A stretch of 64,000 nucleotides of DNA from Pseudomonas sihuiensis (GCF_900106015.1 NZ_LT629797.1:434001-498000), one strand, 5' to 3'. Shown: positions 10,843 to 21,839, numbered from the stretch's first letter. The notes: a model not told the origin generated them from the sequence alone. A program made the numbers and translations.

Positions 10843-11361
10843 ATGGCCAAAGAAATCTATACCCGTACCAACCAGAAGATTTTCTTCGCCGGTATTGCCC
10901 TGGATAACTGGCGCAAGGCCGAAGCGTCCTTCGCGTTCAATGTGCAGGCGCTGGTGCAGGCCGAGCGAGAAGCCGCGCTGTTTCACCTGTACGGTGGGCT
11001 GCTCGGGCTGTGTCATGAGATTGCCGGTTATTACCGCATGAACGACGCTACGCCTTCGCGTGTCGAGGCCTTCGTGCAGCAGGCGGTGCTTGAGGGCTCG
11101 CCCAGCCCTGAGCTGGCCGAGTTGGTCGAATTGGCGCAGCAGCGCGAAACCTGGCTGGCCGAGTTGCTGGCGGCCTATGCTGCGCTGTTCCAGCCGCCGC
11201 GTGAGGAGCGCAAGGCCAAGGTCGATCCGTCCATGCCGCTGATCACCGCTGTCAGCGTTGGCGAAGAGCCGGCCGAGCTGAGCCTCGATGATGTCGATGC
11301 CTGGCGTCAGCAACTCAAGGCGCTGGTGCTGCGTTTCCGCGAAGGCCTCAGCGAGTGCTGA
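10843..11361 (+). CDS. Conserved hypothetical protein (DUF6586-like)
   Basis: A 172-residue soluble helical protein (MAKEIYTRTNQKIFFAGIA...). The ATG at 10843 is preferred to one at 10813 because TGGAGGT precedes it at normal spacing. There is no signal peptide, membrane segment or catalytic motif. From memory it belongs to a Pseudomonas family (DUF6586) that always lies between topA and lexA; the function is unknown. A weak hairpin without a U-tract (10772-10794) separates it from topA. Confidence 0.78.
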   Translation: MAKEIYTRTNQKIFFAGIALDNWRKAEASFAFNVQALVQAEREAALFHLYGGLLGLCHEIAGYYRMNDATPSRVEAFVQQAVLEGSPSPELAELVELAQQRETWLAELLAAYAALFQPPREERKAKVDPSMPLITAVSVGEEPAELSLDDVDAWRQQLKALVLRFREGLSEC

Positions 11362-11441
11362 TTGGGTTTAACTGGACCAGTGGGCTGGGGATGACCCCGG
11401 CTGACTGTTACAATGTCGTGTTTTTGCACAGAGACTGAGCC

Positions 11442-11678
11442 ATGCCAACATCCTTCCTGGAAATCGTCGAACTGCCCGATGGGCGTATTGCCCTGCGTCG
11501 CGCAGAGGATGAAGAGGCGCTGGTGACTCTGGACTTCTCCGCTGATGCCAAGGCTTTTCTGCAGGGGCAGCACATCGAGGTGGCCAAGGCCATGCTCAAT
11601 GTCGGCGTGCAGATGGCTGGCCGAATGGCTGAAGGCGATTTCAGTAGTGAAGAAGAAGGCTCGCGCGTTCTGCACTGA
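11442..11678 (+). CDS. Small conserved hypothetical protein
   Basis: A 78-residue acidic protein (MPTSFLEIVELPDGRIALRR...) with a beta-rich first half and a helical second half. I see no signal peptide and no recognisable domain. It is conserved at this place in Pseudomonas as far as I recall. It has the same orientation as the 10843 gene, with an 80-base gap, and is followed by a bidirectional terminator facing sulA. Confidence 0.75.
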   Translation: MPTSFLEIVELPDGRIALRRAEDEEALVTLDFSADAKAFLQGQHIEVAKAMLNVGVQMAGRMAEGDFSSEEEGSRVLH

Positions 11679-11697
11679 AGCCGCTACGGCTTAACGC

Positions 11698-11726
11698 AAA
11701 CGGGGCTCCAATGGAGCCCCGTTTTC
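11698..11726. terminator. Bidirectional terminator between converging genes
   Basis: AACGGGGCTCC-AAT-GGAGCCCCGTT with A-rich and T-rich flanks (11698-11726). It ends the small plus-strand gene and also lies just beyond the sulA stop on the other strand. Confidence 0.85.
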
Positions 11727-11738
11727 GTTGGTGGATCT

Positions 11739-12212
11739 TTAGCCCAGGCTGATATTCAGGCTTTGCGCCCCGCCGGCATTGGCGGCCTGCGCAAGGCGCT
11801 GGCGAGTGCTGTTCTCGACCGGATGCAGCCAACTGATCACGGTATGGCTGCGCCCGAGCTTCAGGGCTTCTTCCGCCAGTGCCAGGGCATTCTGCCCCTG
11901 CCGTGGATGCAGCAGGAGAATACGCTCACGGTTCAGGCCAGCTTCGCGCAGCCAGCTTTGCGTAAGGCTTGCTGGTGGTGCCACCAGGGTCAGCCAGCGC
12001 GCATCCTGGTTCTCGCTCAGCTCGCGTAGAATCGGGGCCAGCAAGTGCAGGCAGTGACCGGCAGCGCCACGCAGGGCCAGTTCGCTGAACGCCTGATCAT
12101 CCTCGCTACGAGTGATGTCATTGGTCGCTAACCGTGGCTCGCTCGACGTTCCGGCAAGAAAGGCGTCGAAAAGGGGAAGTTGTGGGCGCTCGAACGACTG
12201 CTGCACGTACAT
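11739..12212 (-). CDS. sulA: SOS cell division inhibitor SulA
   Basis: A 157-residue protein of the SulA family (MYVQQSFERPQLPLFDAFL...; the conserved TLVAPPASLTQSWLREAGL and SWLHP blocks are visible). It binds FtsZ and blocks ring assembly during the SOS response. It lies 9 bases downstream of lexA in the same direction, with no promoter or LexA box of its own. It should therefore be induced as the second gene of the lexA operon, the arrangement known in Pseudomonas and unlike E. coli, where sulA is elsewhere. Confidence 0.92.
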   Translation of the reverse strand: MYVQQSFERPQLPLFDAFLAGTSSEPRLATNDITRSEDDQAFSELALRGAAGHCLHLLAPILRELSENQDARWLTLVAPPASLTQSWLREAGLNRERILLLHPRQGQNALALAEEALKLGRSHTVISWLHPVENSTRQRLAQAANAGGAQSLNISLG

Positions 12213-12221
12213 GGTGTCTCC

Positions 12222-12836
12222 TCAGCGGCGGATTACACCGACGCTCAAACCTTCGATGACCAGATCCTGGTGTTCCAGGTCCACTTCGATCGGGGCAAAC
12301 TCAGGATTCTCGGCAATCAGCCAGACCTTGTTGCCCTCGCGCTTGAAGCGTTTGACCGTCACTTCATCGTCGATACGGGCGACGACAATCTGGCCATTAC
12401 GGGCTTCACGGGTGGTGTGCACGGCGAGCAGATCGCCATCGAAGATGCCGATGTCTTTCATGCTCATGCCGCGTACACGCAGTAGATAGTCGGCTTTGGG
12501 CTGAAAGAATGCCGGATTGATCTGGCAGGATTCCTCGACATGTTGCTGTGCAAGGATCGGTGCGCCGGCGGCGACACGGCCGATTACCGGGAGGCCCGCA
12601 TCCTCGTTCGCGGCACCTGCCTCGAAGCCGGGAATGCGAATGCCGCGTGAAGCGCCTGGAGTCATCTCGATAGCCCCCTTGCGGGCGAGGGCCTTGAGGT
12701 GCTCTTCTGCGGCGTTGGGCGATTTGAACCCCAGTTCCTGAGCGATTTCCGCGCGGGTGGGTGGGTAGCCGTTGTCTTCCAGGCAGCGTTTGATGAAGGC
12801 GAGAATCTCGGCTTGGCGTGGCGTCAGTTTCAGCAT
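12222..12836 (-). CDS. lexA: LexA repressor
   Basis: A 204-residue SOS repressor, full length. The N-terminal winged helix ([16 protein letters not shown]) reads the operators. The self-cleavage bond is Ala90-Gly91 (RVAAGAP), with catalytic Ser125 (RGMSMKD) and Lys162 (VKRFKRE) both present, so RecA-stimulated autocleavage should work. The ATG at 12836 is the standard start; the frame stays open further upstream but crosses both operators. Two LexA boxes just upstream indicate autoregulation. It is co-transcribed with sulA. Confidence 0.97.
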   Translation of the reverse strand: MLKLTPRQAEILAFIKRCLEDNGYPPTRAEIAQELGFKSPNAAEEHLKALARKGAIEMTPGASRGIRIPGFEAGAANEDAGLPVIGRVAAGAPILAQQHVEESCQINPAFFQPKADYLLRVRGMSMKDIGIFDGDLLAVHTTREARNGQIVVARIDDEVTVKRFKREGNKVWLIAENPEFAPIEVDLEHQDLVIEGLSVGVIRR

Positions 12837-12845
12837 GGCTGGGCT

Positions 12846-12861
12846 CTGTCTTTTTATACAG
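12846..12861 (-). promoter_or_regulatory. LexA (SOS) box 1
   Basis: The plus strand reads CTGTCTTTTTATACAG, fitting CTG-N10-CAG with a TA-rich centre. It lies 10-25 bases upstream of the lexA ATG. Confidence 0.9.
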
Positions 12862-12864
12862 TGA

Positions 12865-12880
12865 CTGGGATTATATACAG
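12865..12880 (-). promoter_or_regulatory. LexA (SOS) box 2
   Basis: The plus strand reads CTGGGATTATATACAG; on the minus strand this is CTGTATATAATCCCAG, close to the consensus. The gap to box 1 is 3 bases, so two dimers could bind side by side. The TATAAT within the minus-strand sequence suggests the lexA -10 lies inside the operator. Confidence 0.9.
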
Positions 12881-13005
12881 TAAGCGAGTCTTGGCAATGT
12901 CCATTTTTTGGATGCCTGCCGTCCGGCTTGTTACCCATGCCGGGTAATCTGCGTCTCTGCTTGTTGTAAGCTGTGACCAGCCGGCCAAAAGACGGCTCAT
13001 GCGGC

Positions 13006-13050
13006 TTGACAATTCAGTGGGATGAAACGTATGTTTCAAACAAGTGTTTG
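13006..13050 (+). promoter_or_regulatory. psrA promoter with tandem PsrA operators
   Basis: TTGACA (13006-13011) is followed after about 18 bases by TATGTT (13030-13035). Two perfect PsrA-type palindromes cover the -10 and start region: GAAAC-GTAT-GTTTC (13024-13037) and CAAAC-AAGT-GTTTG (13037-13050), sharing one base. Both fit the published pattern (G/C)AAAC-N2-4-GTTT(G/C). The position is right for autorepression relieved by long-chain fatty acids or acyl-CoA. Confidence 0.85.
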
Positions 13051-13064
13051 TCAGGTGATAACTC

Positions 13065-13772
13065 ATGGCTCAGTCGGAAACCGTTGAACGCATTCTCGAT
13101 GCTGCGGAACAGCTGTTCGCGGAAAAAGGCTTCGCCGAGACATCGCTGCGTCTTATCACCAGCAAGGCCGGGGTCAACCTGGCTGCCGTCAATTACCACT
13201 TCGGTTCGAAGAAGGCGCTGATTCAGGCGGTCTTCTCGCGTTTCCTCGGGCCTTTCTGCGCCAGCCTGGAAAAGGAACTTGATCGCCGTCAGGCCAAGTC
13301 TGAAACCCAGGTTTCCCTGGAGGAGCTGCTCGAGCTTCTGGTCGAGCAGGCCCTGGCCGTTAAGCCGCGCAGCGGCAATGACCTGTCCATCTTCATGCGC
13401 CTGCTCGGTTTGGCCTTCAGCCAGAGTCAGGGTCACTTGCGCAAGTACCTGGAAGAGGTCTACGGCAAGGTGTTTCGTCGTTACATGCTGCTGGTGCATG
13501 AGGCTGCGCCGCGCATTCCGCCGCTTGAGCTGTTCTGGCGTGTGCACTTCATGCTTGGCGCCGCGGCGTTCAGCATGTCCGGCATCAAGGCGCTGCGGGC
13601 GATGGCCGAGACCGATTTTGGCGTCAACACCTCGATCGAGCAGGTGATGCGCATGATGGTGCCGTTCCTGGCTGCAGGCATGCGTTCTGAGACTGGGGTT
13701 GCCGACCCCGCCTTGGCTGGCGCGCAACTCAAACCGCGCAGCAAGACACCGAGCGCCGCGCCCAAGGTTTGA
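13065..13772 (+). CDS. psrA: TetR-family fatty-acid-responsive regulator PsrA
   Basis: A 235-residue TetR protein. The N-terminal helix-turn-helix (ERILDAAEQLFAEKGF, then NLAAVNYHFGSKKALIQAV) is followed by a ligand-binding helical domain. In Pseudomonas PsrA represses its own gene and fadBA, activates rpoS, and lets go of DNA when it binds long-chain fatty acids. The identification rests on sequence, the position next to lexA, and the two PsrA palindromes immediately upstream. The C-terminal 20 residues are Pro/Ser/Lys-rich and probably disordered. Confidence 0.95.
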   Translation: MAQSETVERILDAAEQLFAEKGFAETSLRLITSKAGVNLAAVNYHFGSKKALIQAVFSRFLGPFCASLEKELDRRQAKSETQVSLEELLELLVEQALAVKPRSGNDLSIFMRLLGLAFSQSQGHLRKYLEEVYGKVFRRYMLLVHEAAPRIPPLELFWRVHFMLGAAAFSMSGIKALRAMAETDFGVNTSIEQVMRMMVPFLAAGMRSETGVADPALAGAQLKPRSKTPSAAPKV

Positions 13773-13825
13773 CCTGACGGCAGGTGGGCTTGGCTTCGCC
13801 CTGCGGCCTGCTAAGCTAGCGGCCC

Positions 13826-14353
13826 ATGTCCGATCTCGATTTACTCCATATCTCCATTGCCGACCAGGCGCTTTACGGCTTTCGTGCTGGGCGGCTGCTG
13901 CTGAGCTTGCCTGTCTCCACGGCGTTCAATGGGGTGGGTGAACTTAACGGTTCAGGCTGTACGCCGCGCGGGCTGCATCAGGTACGCGCGAAGATCGGCG
14001 CAGGTTTGCCTCTGGCCGCCGTATTGCGCGGTCGTCGCTGGACAGGGGAGGTGTGGTCACCTGAGCTGCACGAGCAGTTTCCTGGCCGCGACTGGATTCT
14101 CACCCGTGTTCTCTGGCTAAGCGGTCTTGAGCTGGGGCGCAATCGCCTGGGCGATGTCGATACCTTTCGCCGTTACATTTATCTGCATGGCACACCGGAT
14201 ACGGAACCCATGGGTACCCCGTTGTCCCATGGCTGCATTCGTTTGCGTAACGCCGACATGCTGGCGCTTTTCGAGCGCGTACCGCCGCACTGCAAGGTAC
14301 GTATCGATGAGGCGCCCTGCCCGCAGTGGGCTGCAGACCAAGACTTCACGTAA
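13826..14353 (+). CDS. YkuD-fold enzyme without signal peptide, likely cytosolic L,D-carboxypeptidase
   Basis: A 175-residue protein that is almost entirely one YkuD (L,D-transpeptidase) catalytic domain. The motif is intact: His121 in YLHGTPDTEPMG and Ser134-His135-Gly136-Cys137 in LSHGCIRL, Cys137 being the nucleophile. It has no signal peptide, lipobox, LysM or membrane segment, so it should stay in the cytosol, where cross-linking makes no sense. Known cytosolic YkuD enzymes (Acinetobacter ElsL, Vibrio LdcV) trim the terminal D-Ala from recycled muropeptides. The next gene, nagZ, starts 12 bases on and also acts in recycling, which supports that reading. Function is inferred, not shown. 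Confidence 0.8.
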   Translation: MSDLDLLHISIADQALYGFRAGRLLLSLPVSTAFNGVGELNGSGCTPRGLHQVRAKIGAGLPLAAVLRGRRWTGEVWSPELHEQFPGRDWILTRVLWLSGLELGRNRLGDVDTFRRYIYLHGTPDTEPMGTPLSHGCIRLRNADMLALFERVPPHCKVRIDEAPCPQWAADQDFT

Positions 14354-14365
14354 GGAAATACACTC

Positions 14366-16113
<1,748 letters not shown>

Positions 16114-16170
16114 CTTCTCTACAAAGGCAGCGGTCAATGCCCGTCAGTCAGGCGTCGACGCGCCGAATCC

Positions 16171-16243
16171 GTAGGCGCGGCGCCCCGCCGCGAATCAGGG
16201 CGGAGCGCACTTGAAAAACTTCGCCCTGGGGCGAGGCTCCTAC
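16171..16243. repeat. REP doublet B, inverted pair
   Basis: GTAGGCGCGGCGCCCCGCCG (from 16171) and an opposite-facing unit (16221-16243) that reads GTAGGAGCCTCGCCCCAGGG on the minus strand. Both are GC-rich imperfect palindromes starting with GTAGG. They lie between the converging phosphorylase and csiV genes. Confidence 0.7.
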
Positions 16244-16270
16244 GCAAGGCTGGCGGCATCAGATTTCCGC

Positions 16271-16792
16271 TCAGAGCGGGCTGATGCGTACCAGTGCGCC
16301 CAGGCTGCCATGGTCCAGGTAGGTCAGGCTGTTGTCCTTCAGGCGCTGAGCCACTTTCATGTGCTCGCTGCTCTCGAGCAGGCCGTCGCCGCTGAATTGG
16401 TTGATCCACAGCTCCAGGTCCAGGTCGGCAAAGCGCTCCTGAGTAAAGCTCAGGGTGCCTTCGACCACTTGATGGCCGAAGCGCTCTTCACCGCTGCTGA
16501 CGGCCACTCGGCTCGGCGAGCTGCCGATGGTCTGGCTCCAGGCCTTGTGCAGCAATACCTGATAACCGCTGCCCGGATTGAGCTTGGCCGCCTCGCCATC
16601 TAGCGTTGTCGGGCGTTCGTTGCCAGTGATCGGCAATGCTGTGCCCGCCCAGTCGTCCGGTGCCACCTTGGGGGCGAAGACGGGTTCGCCGGCCTGGCGG
16701 AATACCAGCAATTCGACCTGATAAAGACGTTCGGCAAAGGCGCTCGGTGCCAGCAGGCAGAGCAGCAGGGCGATCAGGTGCAATGGGCGCAT
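16271..16792 (-). CDS. CsiV-family periplasmic protein
   Basis: A 173-residue protein with a signal peptide (MRPLHLIALLLCLLAPSAFA, cut before ERLYQ). The mature part begins YQVELLVFRQ, the hallmark of the CsiV family (PF10972 from memory), whose members are described as periplasmic peptidoglycan-binding proteins. It starts 11 bases after the mfd stop and is probably co-transcribed with it, an association conserved in Pseudomonas but without an obvious functional link. Confidence 0.8.
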   Translation of the reverse strand: MRPLHLIALLLCLLAPSAFAERLYQVELLVFRQAGEPVFAPKVAPDDWAGTALPITGNERPTTLDGEAAKLNPGSGYQVLLHKAWSQTIGSSPSRVAVSSGEERFGHQVVEGTLSFTQERFADLDLELWINQFSGDGLLESSEHMKVAQRLKDNSLTYLDHGSLGALVRISPL

Positions 16793-16803
16793 GTGTGAGT
16801 CCT

Positions 16804-19800
16804 TCAGGTGGTGGGCGCGAGGCGCTCGAGCAGGGCTTCCAGGGTGTTGAAGCGTTCTTCCGCGCGCTCCATCGGCACCTGGATCTTGAAGACGGTGGCG
16901 CCTTCGAACTTGTAGCGTTTTGGCTGAGCCTGGATCAGTTTGATCAGGGTCAGCGGGTCGACGCAGGTTTCCGCGGCGAACTCGATTCGTCCACCCTGCG
17001 GGCCGGCGTCGACCTTGCTGATGCCGAGCTTGTCGGCCTGCAGCTTGAGCAGGGTCAGGCGCATGAGGTTCTTGGTCGGCTCCGGCAGCAGGCCGAAACG
17101 GTCGATCATCTCTACCTGAAGCTCCTTCAGACCGTCCTCGTCGCTGGCATTGGCGATGCGTTTGTAGAGGATCAGGCGGCTGTGCACGTCGGGCAGGTAG
17201 TCCTCGGGGATCAGCGCCGGTACACGCAGGTTGATCTCCGGGCCGCCGCCCAATGGCTGGTCGAGGTTCGGCTGCTCGCCTTTCTGGATAGCCTTGACCG
17301 CGCGTTCGAGCATTTCCATGTAGAGGGTGAAGCCGACCGCTTGAATCTGCCCGCTCTGGCCGTCGCCAAGCAGTTCGCCAGCGCCGCGGATTTCCAGGTC
17401 ATGGGTGGCGAGGACGAAGCCGGCGCCGAGGTCCTGAGCGCCCGCGATGGCCTCCAGGCGTTTTTCCGCATCCGGGGTCATCTGCTTGCGCGGTGGCGTC
17501 AGCAGGTAGGCGTAGGCCTGGTGGTGGCTACGACCGACACGGCCGCGCAACTGGTGCAGCTGGGCCAGGCCAAACTTGTCGGCGCGGTCGATGATGATGG
17601 TGTTGGCGCTAGGCACGTCGATACCGGTCTCGATGATGGTCGAGGCCACCAGCACGTTGAAGCGCTTGTGGTAGAAGTCGCTCATCACCTGCTCGAGATC
17701 GCGTTCGCGCATCTGCCCGTGACCGATGCCGATACGCGCTTCGGGCACCAGCTCGGCCAGCTCACTGGCGCATTTCTCGATGGTCTTTACATCGTTGTGC
17801 AGGTAGTAGACCTGGCCACCGCGCAGCAGCTCGCGCAGCAGCGCTTCCTTGATGGTCGGCTTGTTGCTTTCCATGACGAAGGTGCGCACCGACAGACGCC
17901 GCGCTGGTGGCGTGGCGATGATCGACAGGTCGCGCATGCCGGCCACGGCCATGTTCAGCGTGCGCGGGATTGGCGTGGCAGTCAGGGTGAGGATGTCGAC
18001 CTCGCTGCGCAGGGCCTTGAGCTGTTCCTTCTGGCGCACGCCGAAGCGGTGTTCCTCGTCGATGATGGCCAGACCGAGGTTGTGGAACTTGACGTCGTCC
18101 TGCAGCAGCTTGTGCGTGCCGATGACGATATCCACCTTGCCTTCGGCCAGTTGCTGCACGGCCTCGCCGACTTCCCTGGCGCTCTTGAAGCGGCTCATCA
18201 CCTCGACCTTCACCGGCCAGTCGGCGAAGCGGTCGCGGAAGCTGTTGTAGTGCTGCTGGGCGAGCAGGGTGGTGGGCACCAGCACGGCGACCTGCTTGCC
18301 GCTGTGCGCGGCGATGAAGGCGGCGCGCATGGCCACCTCGGTCTTGCCGAAGCCGACGTCGCCGCAGACCAGGCGATCCATCGGCTTGCCGGCCAGCATG
18401 TCGGCGCGCACGGCATCGATGGCGGCCTGTTGGTCCGGGGTTTCCTCGAAGGGGAAACCAGCGCTGAAGGTGGCGTAGTCCAGTGCCGGGTCCTGGAAGG
18501 CGAAGCCTTCGCGAGCGGCGCGGCGGGCGTAGATGTCGAGCAACTCGGCGGCAACATCGCGCACCTGTTCGGCCGCCTTGCGCTTGGCCTTCTGCCAGAC
18601 CTCCGAGCCGAGGCGATGCAGCGGCGCCAGGGCATCGTCACTGCCGGTGTAGCGGGCGATCAGATGCAGGCTGGCCACGGGTACGTAGAGCTTGGCTTCG
18701 TCGGCATACTGCAGGGCGAGGAATTCGGCGGCCTGGCCATCGAACTCCATGGTCACCAGGCCCAGGTAGCGGCCGACGCCGTGATCGATATGTACCACCG
18801 GCGCGCCTTCGCGCAGCTCGGTGAGGTTCTTGATCACGTTGTCGCCGCCTTCTCGGCCTTTTTCGCGGCGGCGACGCTGCATCACGCGCTGGCCGAACAG
18901 CGGGCTTTCGGCGATCAGTGCCAGGTCGTCGAGCAGCAGGCCTTCATCCAGTGGTGCGATGCAGATGTTGAGGCGTTCAGGGCTGGCGACGAAGGCCGGC
19001 CAGCCCTCGACTTCCCGGGGTTTGAGCTTGAGGCGGGCGAGCAGTTCCAGCAGCACTTCGCGGCGACCGGCTGATTCGGCGCAGAACAGCACGCGGCCTG
19101 GATATTCTTCGATAAAGCGGCGCAACGCCGCCAGCGGCTCGCCGGCCTTGGCCTGAATCGCCAGGTCGGGCAGGGCGCGTGCGTCAAAACGGGTCTGGCC
19201 GACGCCGGGCTCGATATCGTCCTGATTGACCACTACGCGCGGCCAGCTCTTCAGGCGGGCGAAGCAGTCCTCGACCGGCAGGAAAATGTCGGCAGGTGGC
19301 AGTAGCGGGCGCTCCGGGTCGACTCGGCGGTCCTCATAGCGGCTCCGCGCATCTGTCCAGAAATGCTCGGCAGCCTTTTCGATGCCGGGCAGGGAAAATA
19401 CCTGGGTGTCGCCTGGCAGGTAGTCGAACAGGGTGTCTGTCTCTTCGAAGAACAGCGGCAGGTAGTACTCGATGCCGGCGGGGGTGATGCCGGTGGAAAG
19501 GTCCTGATAGATCGGGCAGCGACGGAAATCCACGTCGAAGCGCTCGCGGAAACGCCCGCGGAAATCGGTGACAGCTTTCTTTTCCAACGGAAATTCACGC
19601 GCCGGCAACAGACGGATCGACTCGACCTTGTCCACCGAGCGCTGGGTCTCGGGGTCGAAGGTGCGCAGGGTTTCGATTTCGTCGTCGAACAGGTCGATGC
19701 GGTAGGGCGTGTCACTGCCCATCGGGAACAGATCGATCAATGCGCCGCGCACGGCGAACTCGCCGTGTTCGTAAACGGTGTCGACGCAGCGGTAGCCGGC

Positions 19801-20241
19801 GGCCTCCAAGCGGCCGCGCATCTGCTCCACATCGAGTTTCTGGCCTACATCCAGCACCAGGCTGCCACACAGCAGAAAGCGCTTCGGCGCCAGGCGGTGT
19901 AGGGCGGTGGTGATCGGCACTACGAGGATGCCGCGGCTCAGCTGCGGCAGGCGATAGAGTGCTGCGATGCGTTGCGAGATGATGTCCTGGTGCGGCGAGA
20001 AGACATCGTAGGGCAGGGTTTCCCAGTCGGGAAAGTGCAGCACTGGCAGGTCGGGGGCGAAGAACACCAGTTCTTCCTGCAGCCGCTCGGCGCTCTGGCT
20101 GCCTTCGGTGAGTACCAGCGTGAAGCGTCCGGCATTGCTGGCCGCTTCGGCGATAGTTAGAGACAGCGCGGCGCCGGGCAGGTTACCCCACTGTTGTTTG
20201 CCGGCGCTGGCCGGTAGAGACGGAAGACGCAGTACGGACAC
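16804..20241 (-). CDS. mfd: Transcription-repair coupling factor Mfd
   Basis: A 1145-residue protein, full length. The N-terminal UvrB-like domains are followed by the RNA polymerase interaction domain (PVVHIDHGVGRYLGL) and a RecG-like translocase with Walker A GDVGFGKTEVAMR, DEEH in LAIIDEEHRFGV and motif VI in LHQLRGRVGRS. The TRCF C-terminal domain is also present. It displaces stalled RNA polymerase and recruits UvrA. The start is GTG (MSVLRLPSL). It is divergent from the GAPDH gene across a 149-bp gap. Confidence 0.97.
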   Translation of the reverse strand: MSVLRLPSLPASAGKQQWGNLPGAALSLTIAEAASNAGRFTLVLTEGSQSAERLQEELVFFAPDLPVLHFPDWETLPYDVFSPHQDIISQRIAALYRLPQLSRGILVVPITTALHRLAPKRFLLCGSLVLDVGQKLDVEQMRGRLEAAGYRCVDTVYEHGEFAVRGALIDLFPMGSDTPYRIDLFDDEIETLRTFDPETQRSVDKVESIRLLPAREFPLEKKAVTDFRGRFRERFDVDFRRCPIYQDLSTGITPAGIEYYLPLFFEETDTLFDYLPGDTQVFSLPGIEKAAEHFWTDARSRYEDRRVDPERPLLPPADIFLPVEDCFARLKSWPRVVVNQDDIEPGVGQTRFDARALPDLAIQAKAGEPLAALRRFIEEYPGRVLFCAESAGRREVLLELLARLKLKPREVEGWPAFVASPERLNICIAPLDEGLLLDDLALIAESPLFGQRVMQRRRREKGREGGDNVIKNLTELREGAPVVHIDHGVGRYLGLVTMEFDGQAAEFLALQYADEAKLYVPVASLHLIARYTGSDDALAPLHRLGSEVWQKAKRKAAEQVRDVAAELLDIYARRAAREGFAFQDPALDYATFSAGFPFEETPDQQAAIDAVRADMLAGKPMDRLVCGDVGFGKTEVAMRAAFIAAHSGKQVAVLVPTTLLAQQHYNSFRDRFADWPVKVEVMSRFKSAREVGEAVQQLAEGKVDIVIGTHKLLQDDVKFHNLGLAIIDEEHRFGVRQKEQLKALRSEVDILTLTATPIPRTLNMAVAGMRDLSIIATPPARRLSVRTFVMESNKPTIKEALLRELLRGGQVYYLHNDVKTIEKCASELAELVPEARIGIGHGQMRERDLEQVMSDFYHKRFNVLVASTIIETGIDVPSANTIIIDRADKFGLAQLHQLRGRVGRSHHQAYAYLLTPPRKQMTPDAEKRLEAIAGAQDLGAGFVLATHDLEIRGAGELLGDGQSGQIQAVGFTLYMEMLERAVKAIQKGEQPNLDQPLGGGPEINLRVPALIPEDYLPDVHSRLILYKRIANASDEDGLKELQVEMIDRFGLLPEPTKNLMRLTLLKLQADKLGISKVDAGPQGGRIEFAAETCVDPLTLIKLIQAQPKRYKFEGATVFKIQVPMERAEERFNTLEALLERLAPTT

Positions 20242-20390
20242 GGGCGGCTCACGGTCGTGACGAAAGGCCGGGAATTGTAGCGGGGCTTGGTGGTCAATGT
20301 CAGTCGCGACAGGCGCGCATTGCTCATGCCCGCGCGCGCCGTCATAATGTAGCCCCTTTTTTCAGCCCCTACATGTGGAAGGTACTGCCC

Positions 20391-21839
20391 GTGACTCAGA
20401 AGCCCGACCAGTGTCTCGGTGAATGGATCGATCGTGAAGCCCTCGCGGAAGCGATGATTCCGCTGATTGGTCAGCTCTATCGCAACAACAATGTGGTGAC
20501 CTCGATCTATGGCCGTGGCCTGATCAACCGTTCGGTCATCGACATCCTCAAGGCTCACCGTTTCGCTCGCCATCGCCTTGCCGATGAGGCTGAACTGTCG
20601 GTGCACGACACCTTCCCCATGCTCAAGGCCATGAGCGAGCTCAAGCTGGGCGCCGCCTCCGTGGACCTGGGCAAGCTGGTTGCCAAGTTCAAGGCCGAAG
20701 GCGCTGGTCGCAGCGTCGAGCAGTTCGTCAAGGACGAGCTGGCCGAGGTGGTCGGCAAGCAGAACGGTTCCGGTCGTGAAGGCACCGATGTGGTCCTCTA
20801 CGGCTTTGGTCGTATCGGCCGCCTGCTGGCGCGCATCCTGATCGAGAAGACCGGTGGTGGCGACGGCCTGCGCCTGCGTGCCATTGTTGTGCGTAAGGGT
20901 GCCAGCAACGATCTGGTCAAGCGTGCCAGCCTGCTGCGTCGTGACTCGGTACACGGCAAGTTCAACGGCACCATCACCATCGATGAAGAGAACAACACCC
21001 TGACGGCCAACGGCAACCTGATCCAGGTGATCTATGCCAAGGACCCGAAGGAAGTCGACTACACCCAGTACGGCATCAAGAACGCACTGTTGGTGGACAA
21101 CACTGGTGTGTGGCGTGATGCCGAGGGCTTGGGTCAGCACCTGGCCTGCCCGGGCGTCGATCGCGTCGTTCTCACCGCACCTGGCAAGGGCGCGCTGAAG
21201 AACATCGTGCACGGCATCAACCACAGCGAAATCACCGCTGAGGACAAGATCATCTCCGCGGCTTCCTGCACCACCAACGCCATCGTGCCGGTGCTCAAGG
21301 CGGTCAATGATCAGTACGGCATCGTCAACGGTCACGTCGAGACCGTTCACTCGTACACCAACGACCAGAACCTGATCGACAACTTCCACAAAGGCAGTCG
21401 TCGTGGTCGTAGCGCCGCGCTGAACATGGTCATCACCGAAACCGGCGCTGCTACCGCTGCGGCCAAGGCGCTGCCGGTTCTGAAAGGCAAGCTGACCGGC
21501 AACGCCATTCGTGTGCCGACGCCGAACGTGTCCATGGCCATCCTCAATCTGAACCTGGAGAAGGCCACCACTCGCGAAGAGATCAACGAGTACCTGCGCC
21601 AGATGGCCATGCACTCGGATCTGCAGAAGCAGATCGACTTCGTCAGCTCGCAGGAAGTGGTATCGACCGACTTCGTCGGTTCGCGCCATGCCGGCGTGGT
21701 GGATGCCGAAGCCACCATCGCCAACGATAACCGCGTTGTGCTGTACGTCTGGTACGACAACGAGTTTGGTTACAGCTGCCAGGTGGTGCGCGTGATGGAA
21801 GACATGGCTGGGGTCAACCCGCCGGCCTTCCCGCGTTAA
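20391..21839 (+). CDS. Glyceraldehyde-3-phosphate dehydrogenase with N-terminal extension
   Basis: The protein is 482 residues from a GTG at 20391, chosen because GGAAGG precedes it; an ATG at 20373 would add six residues. The GAPDH fold starts only at about residue 133 (VVLYGFGRIGRLL), leaving a helical N-terminal region of about 130 residues absent from normal 330-residue GAPDH. The catalytic Cys293 (AASCTTNAIVP) and His are present. The end of the second beta strand reads IVVRKGAS instead of the Asp-containing loop that holds NAD+, hinting at NADP(H) use (inference). This matches the second GAPDH of Pseudomonas, next to mfd. A terminator follows directly. Confidence 0.93.
   Translation: MTQKPDQCLGEWIDREALAEAMIPLIGQLYRNNNVVTSIYGRGLINRSVIDILKAHRFARHRLADEAELSVHDTFPMLKAMSELKLGAASVDLGKLVAKFKAEGAGRSVEQFVKDELAEVVGKQNGSGREGTDVVLYGFGRIGRLLARILIEKTGGGDGLRLRAIVVRKGASNDLVKRASLLRRDSVHGKFNGTITIDEENNTLTANGNLIQVIYAKDPKEVDYTQYGIKNALLVDNTGVWRDAEGLGQHLACPGVDRVVLTAPGKGALKNIVHGINHSEITAEDKIISAASCTTNAIVPVLKAVNDQYGIVNGHVETVHSYTNDQNLIDNFHKGSRRGRSAALNMVITETGAATAAAKALPVLKGKLTGNAIRVPTPNVSMAILNLNLEKATTREEINEYLRQMAMHSDLQKQIDFVSSQEVVSTDFVGSRHAGVVDAEATIANDNRVVLYVWYDNEFGYSCQVVRVMEDMAGVNPPAFPR

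Noticed and set aside
16636..19074. An 812-codon open frame antisense to mfd
   Set aside because: Shadow of mfd; low-complexity Gln/Ala/Val/His composition.
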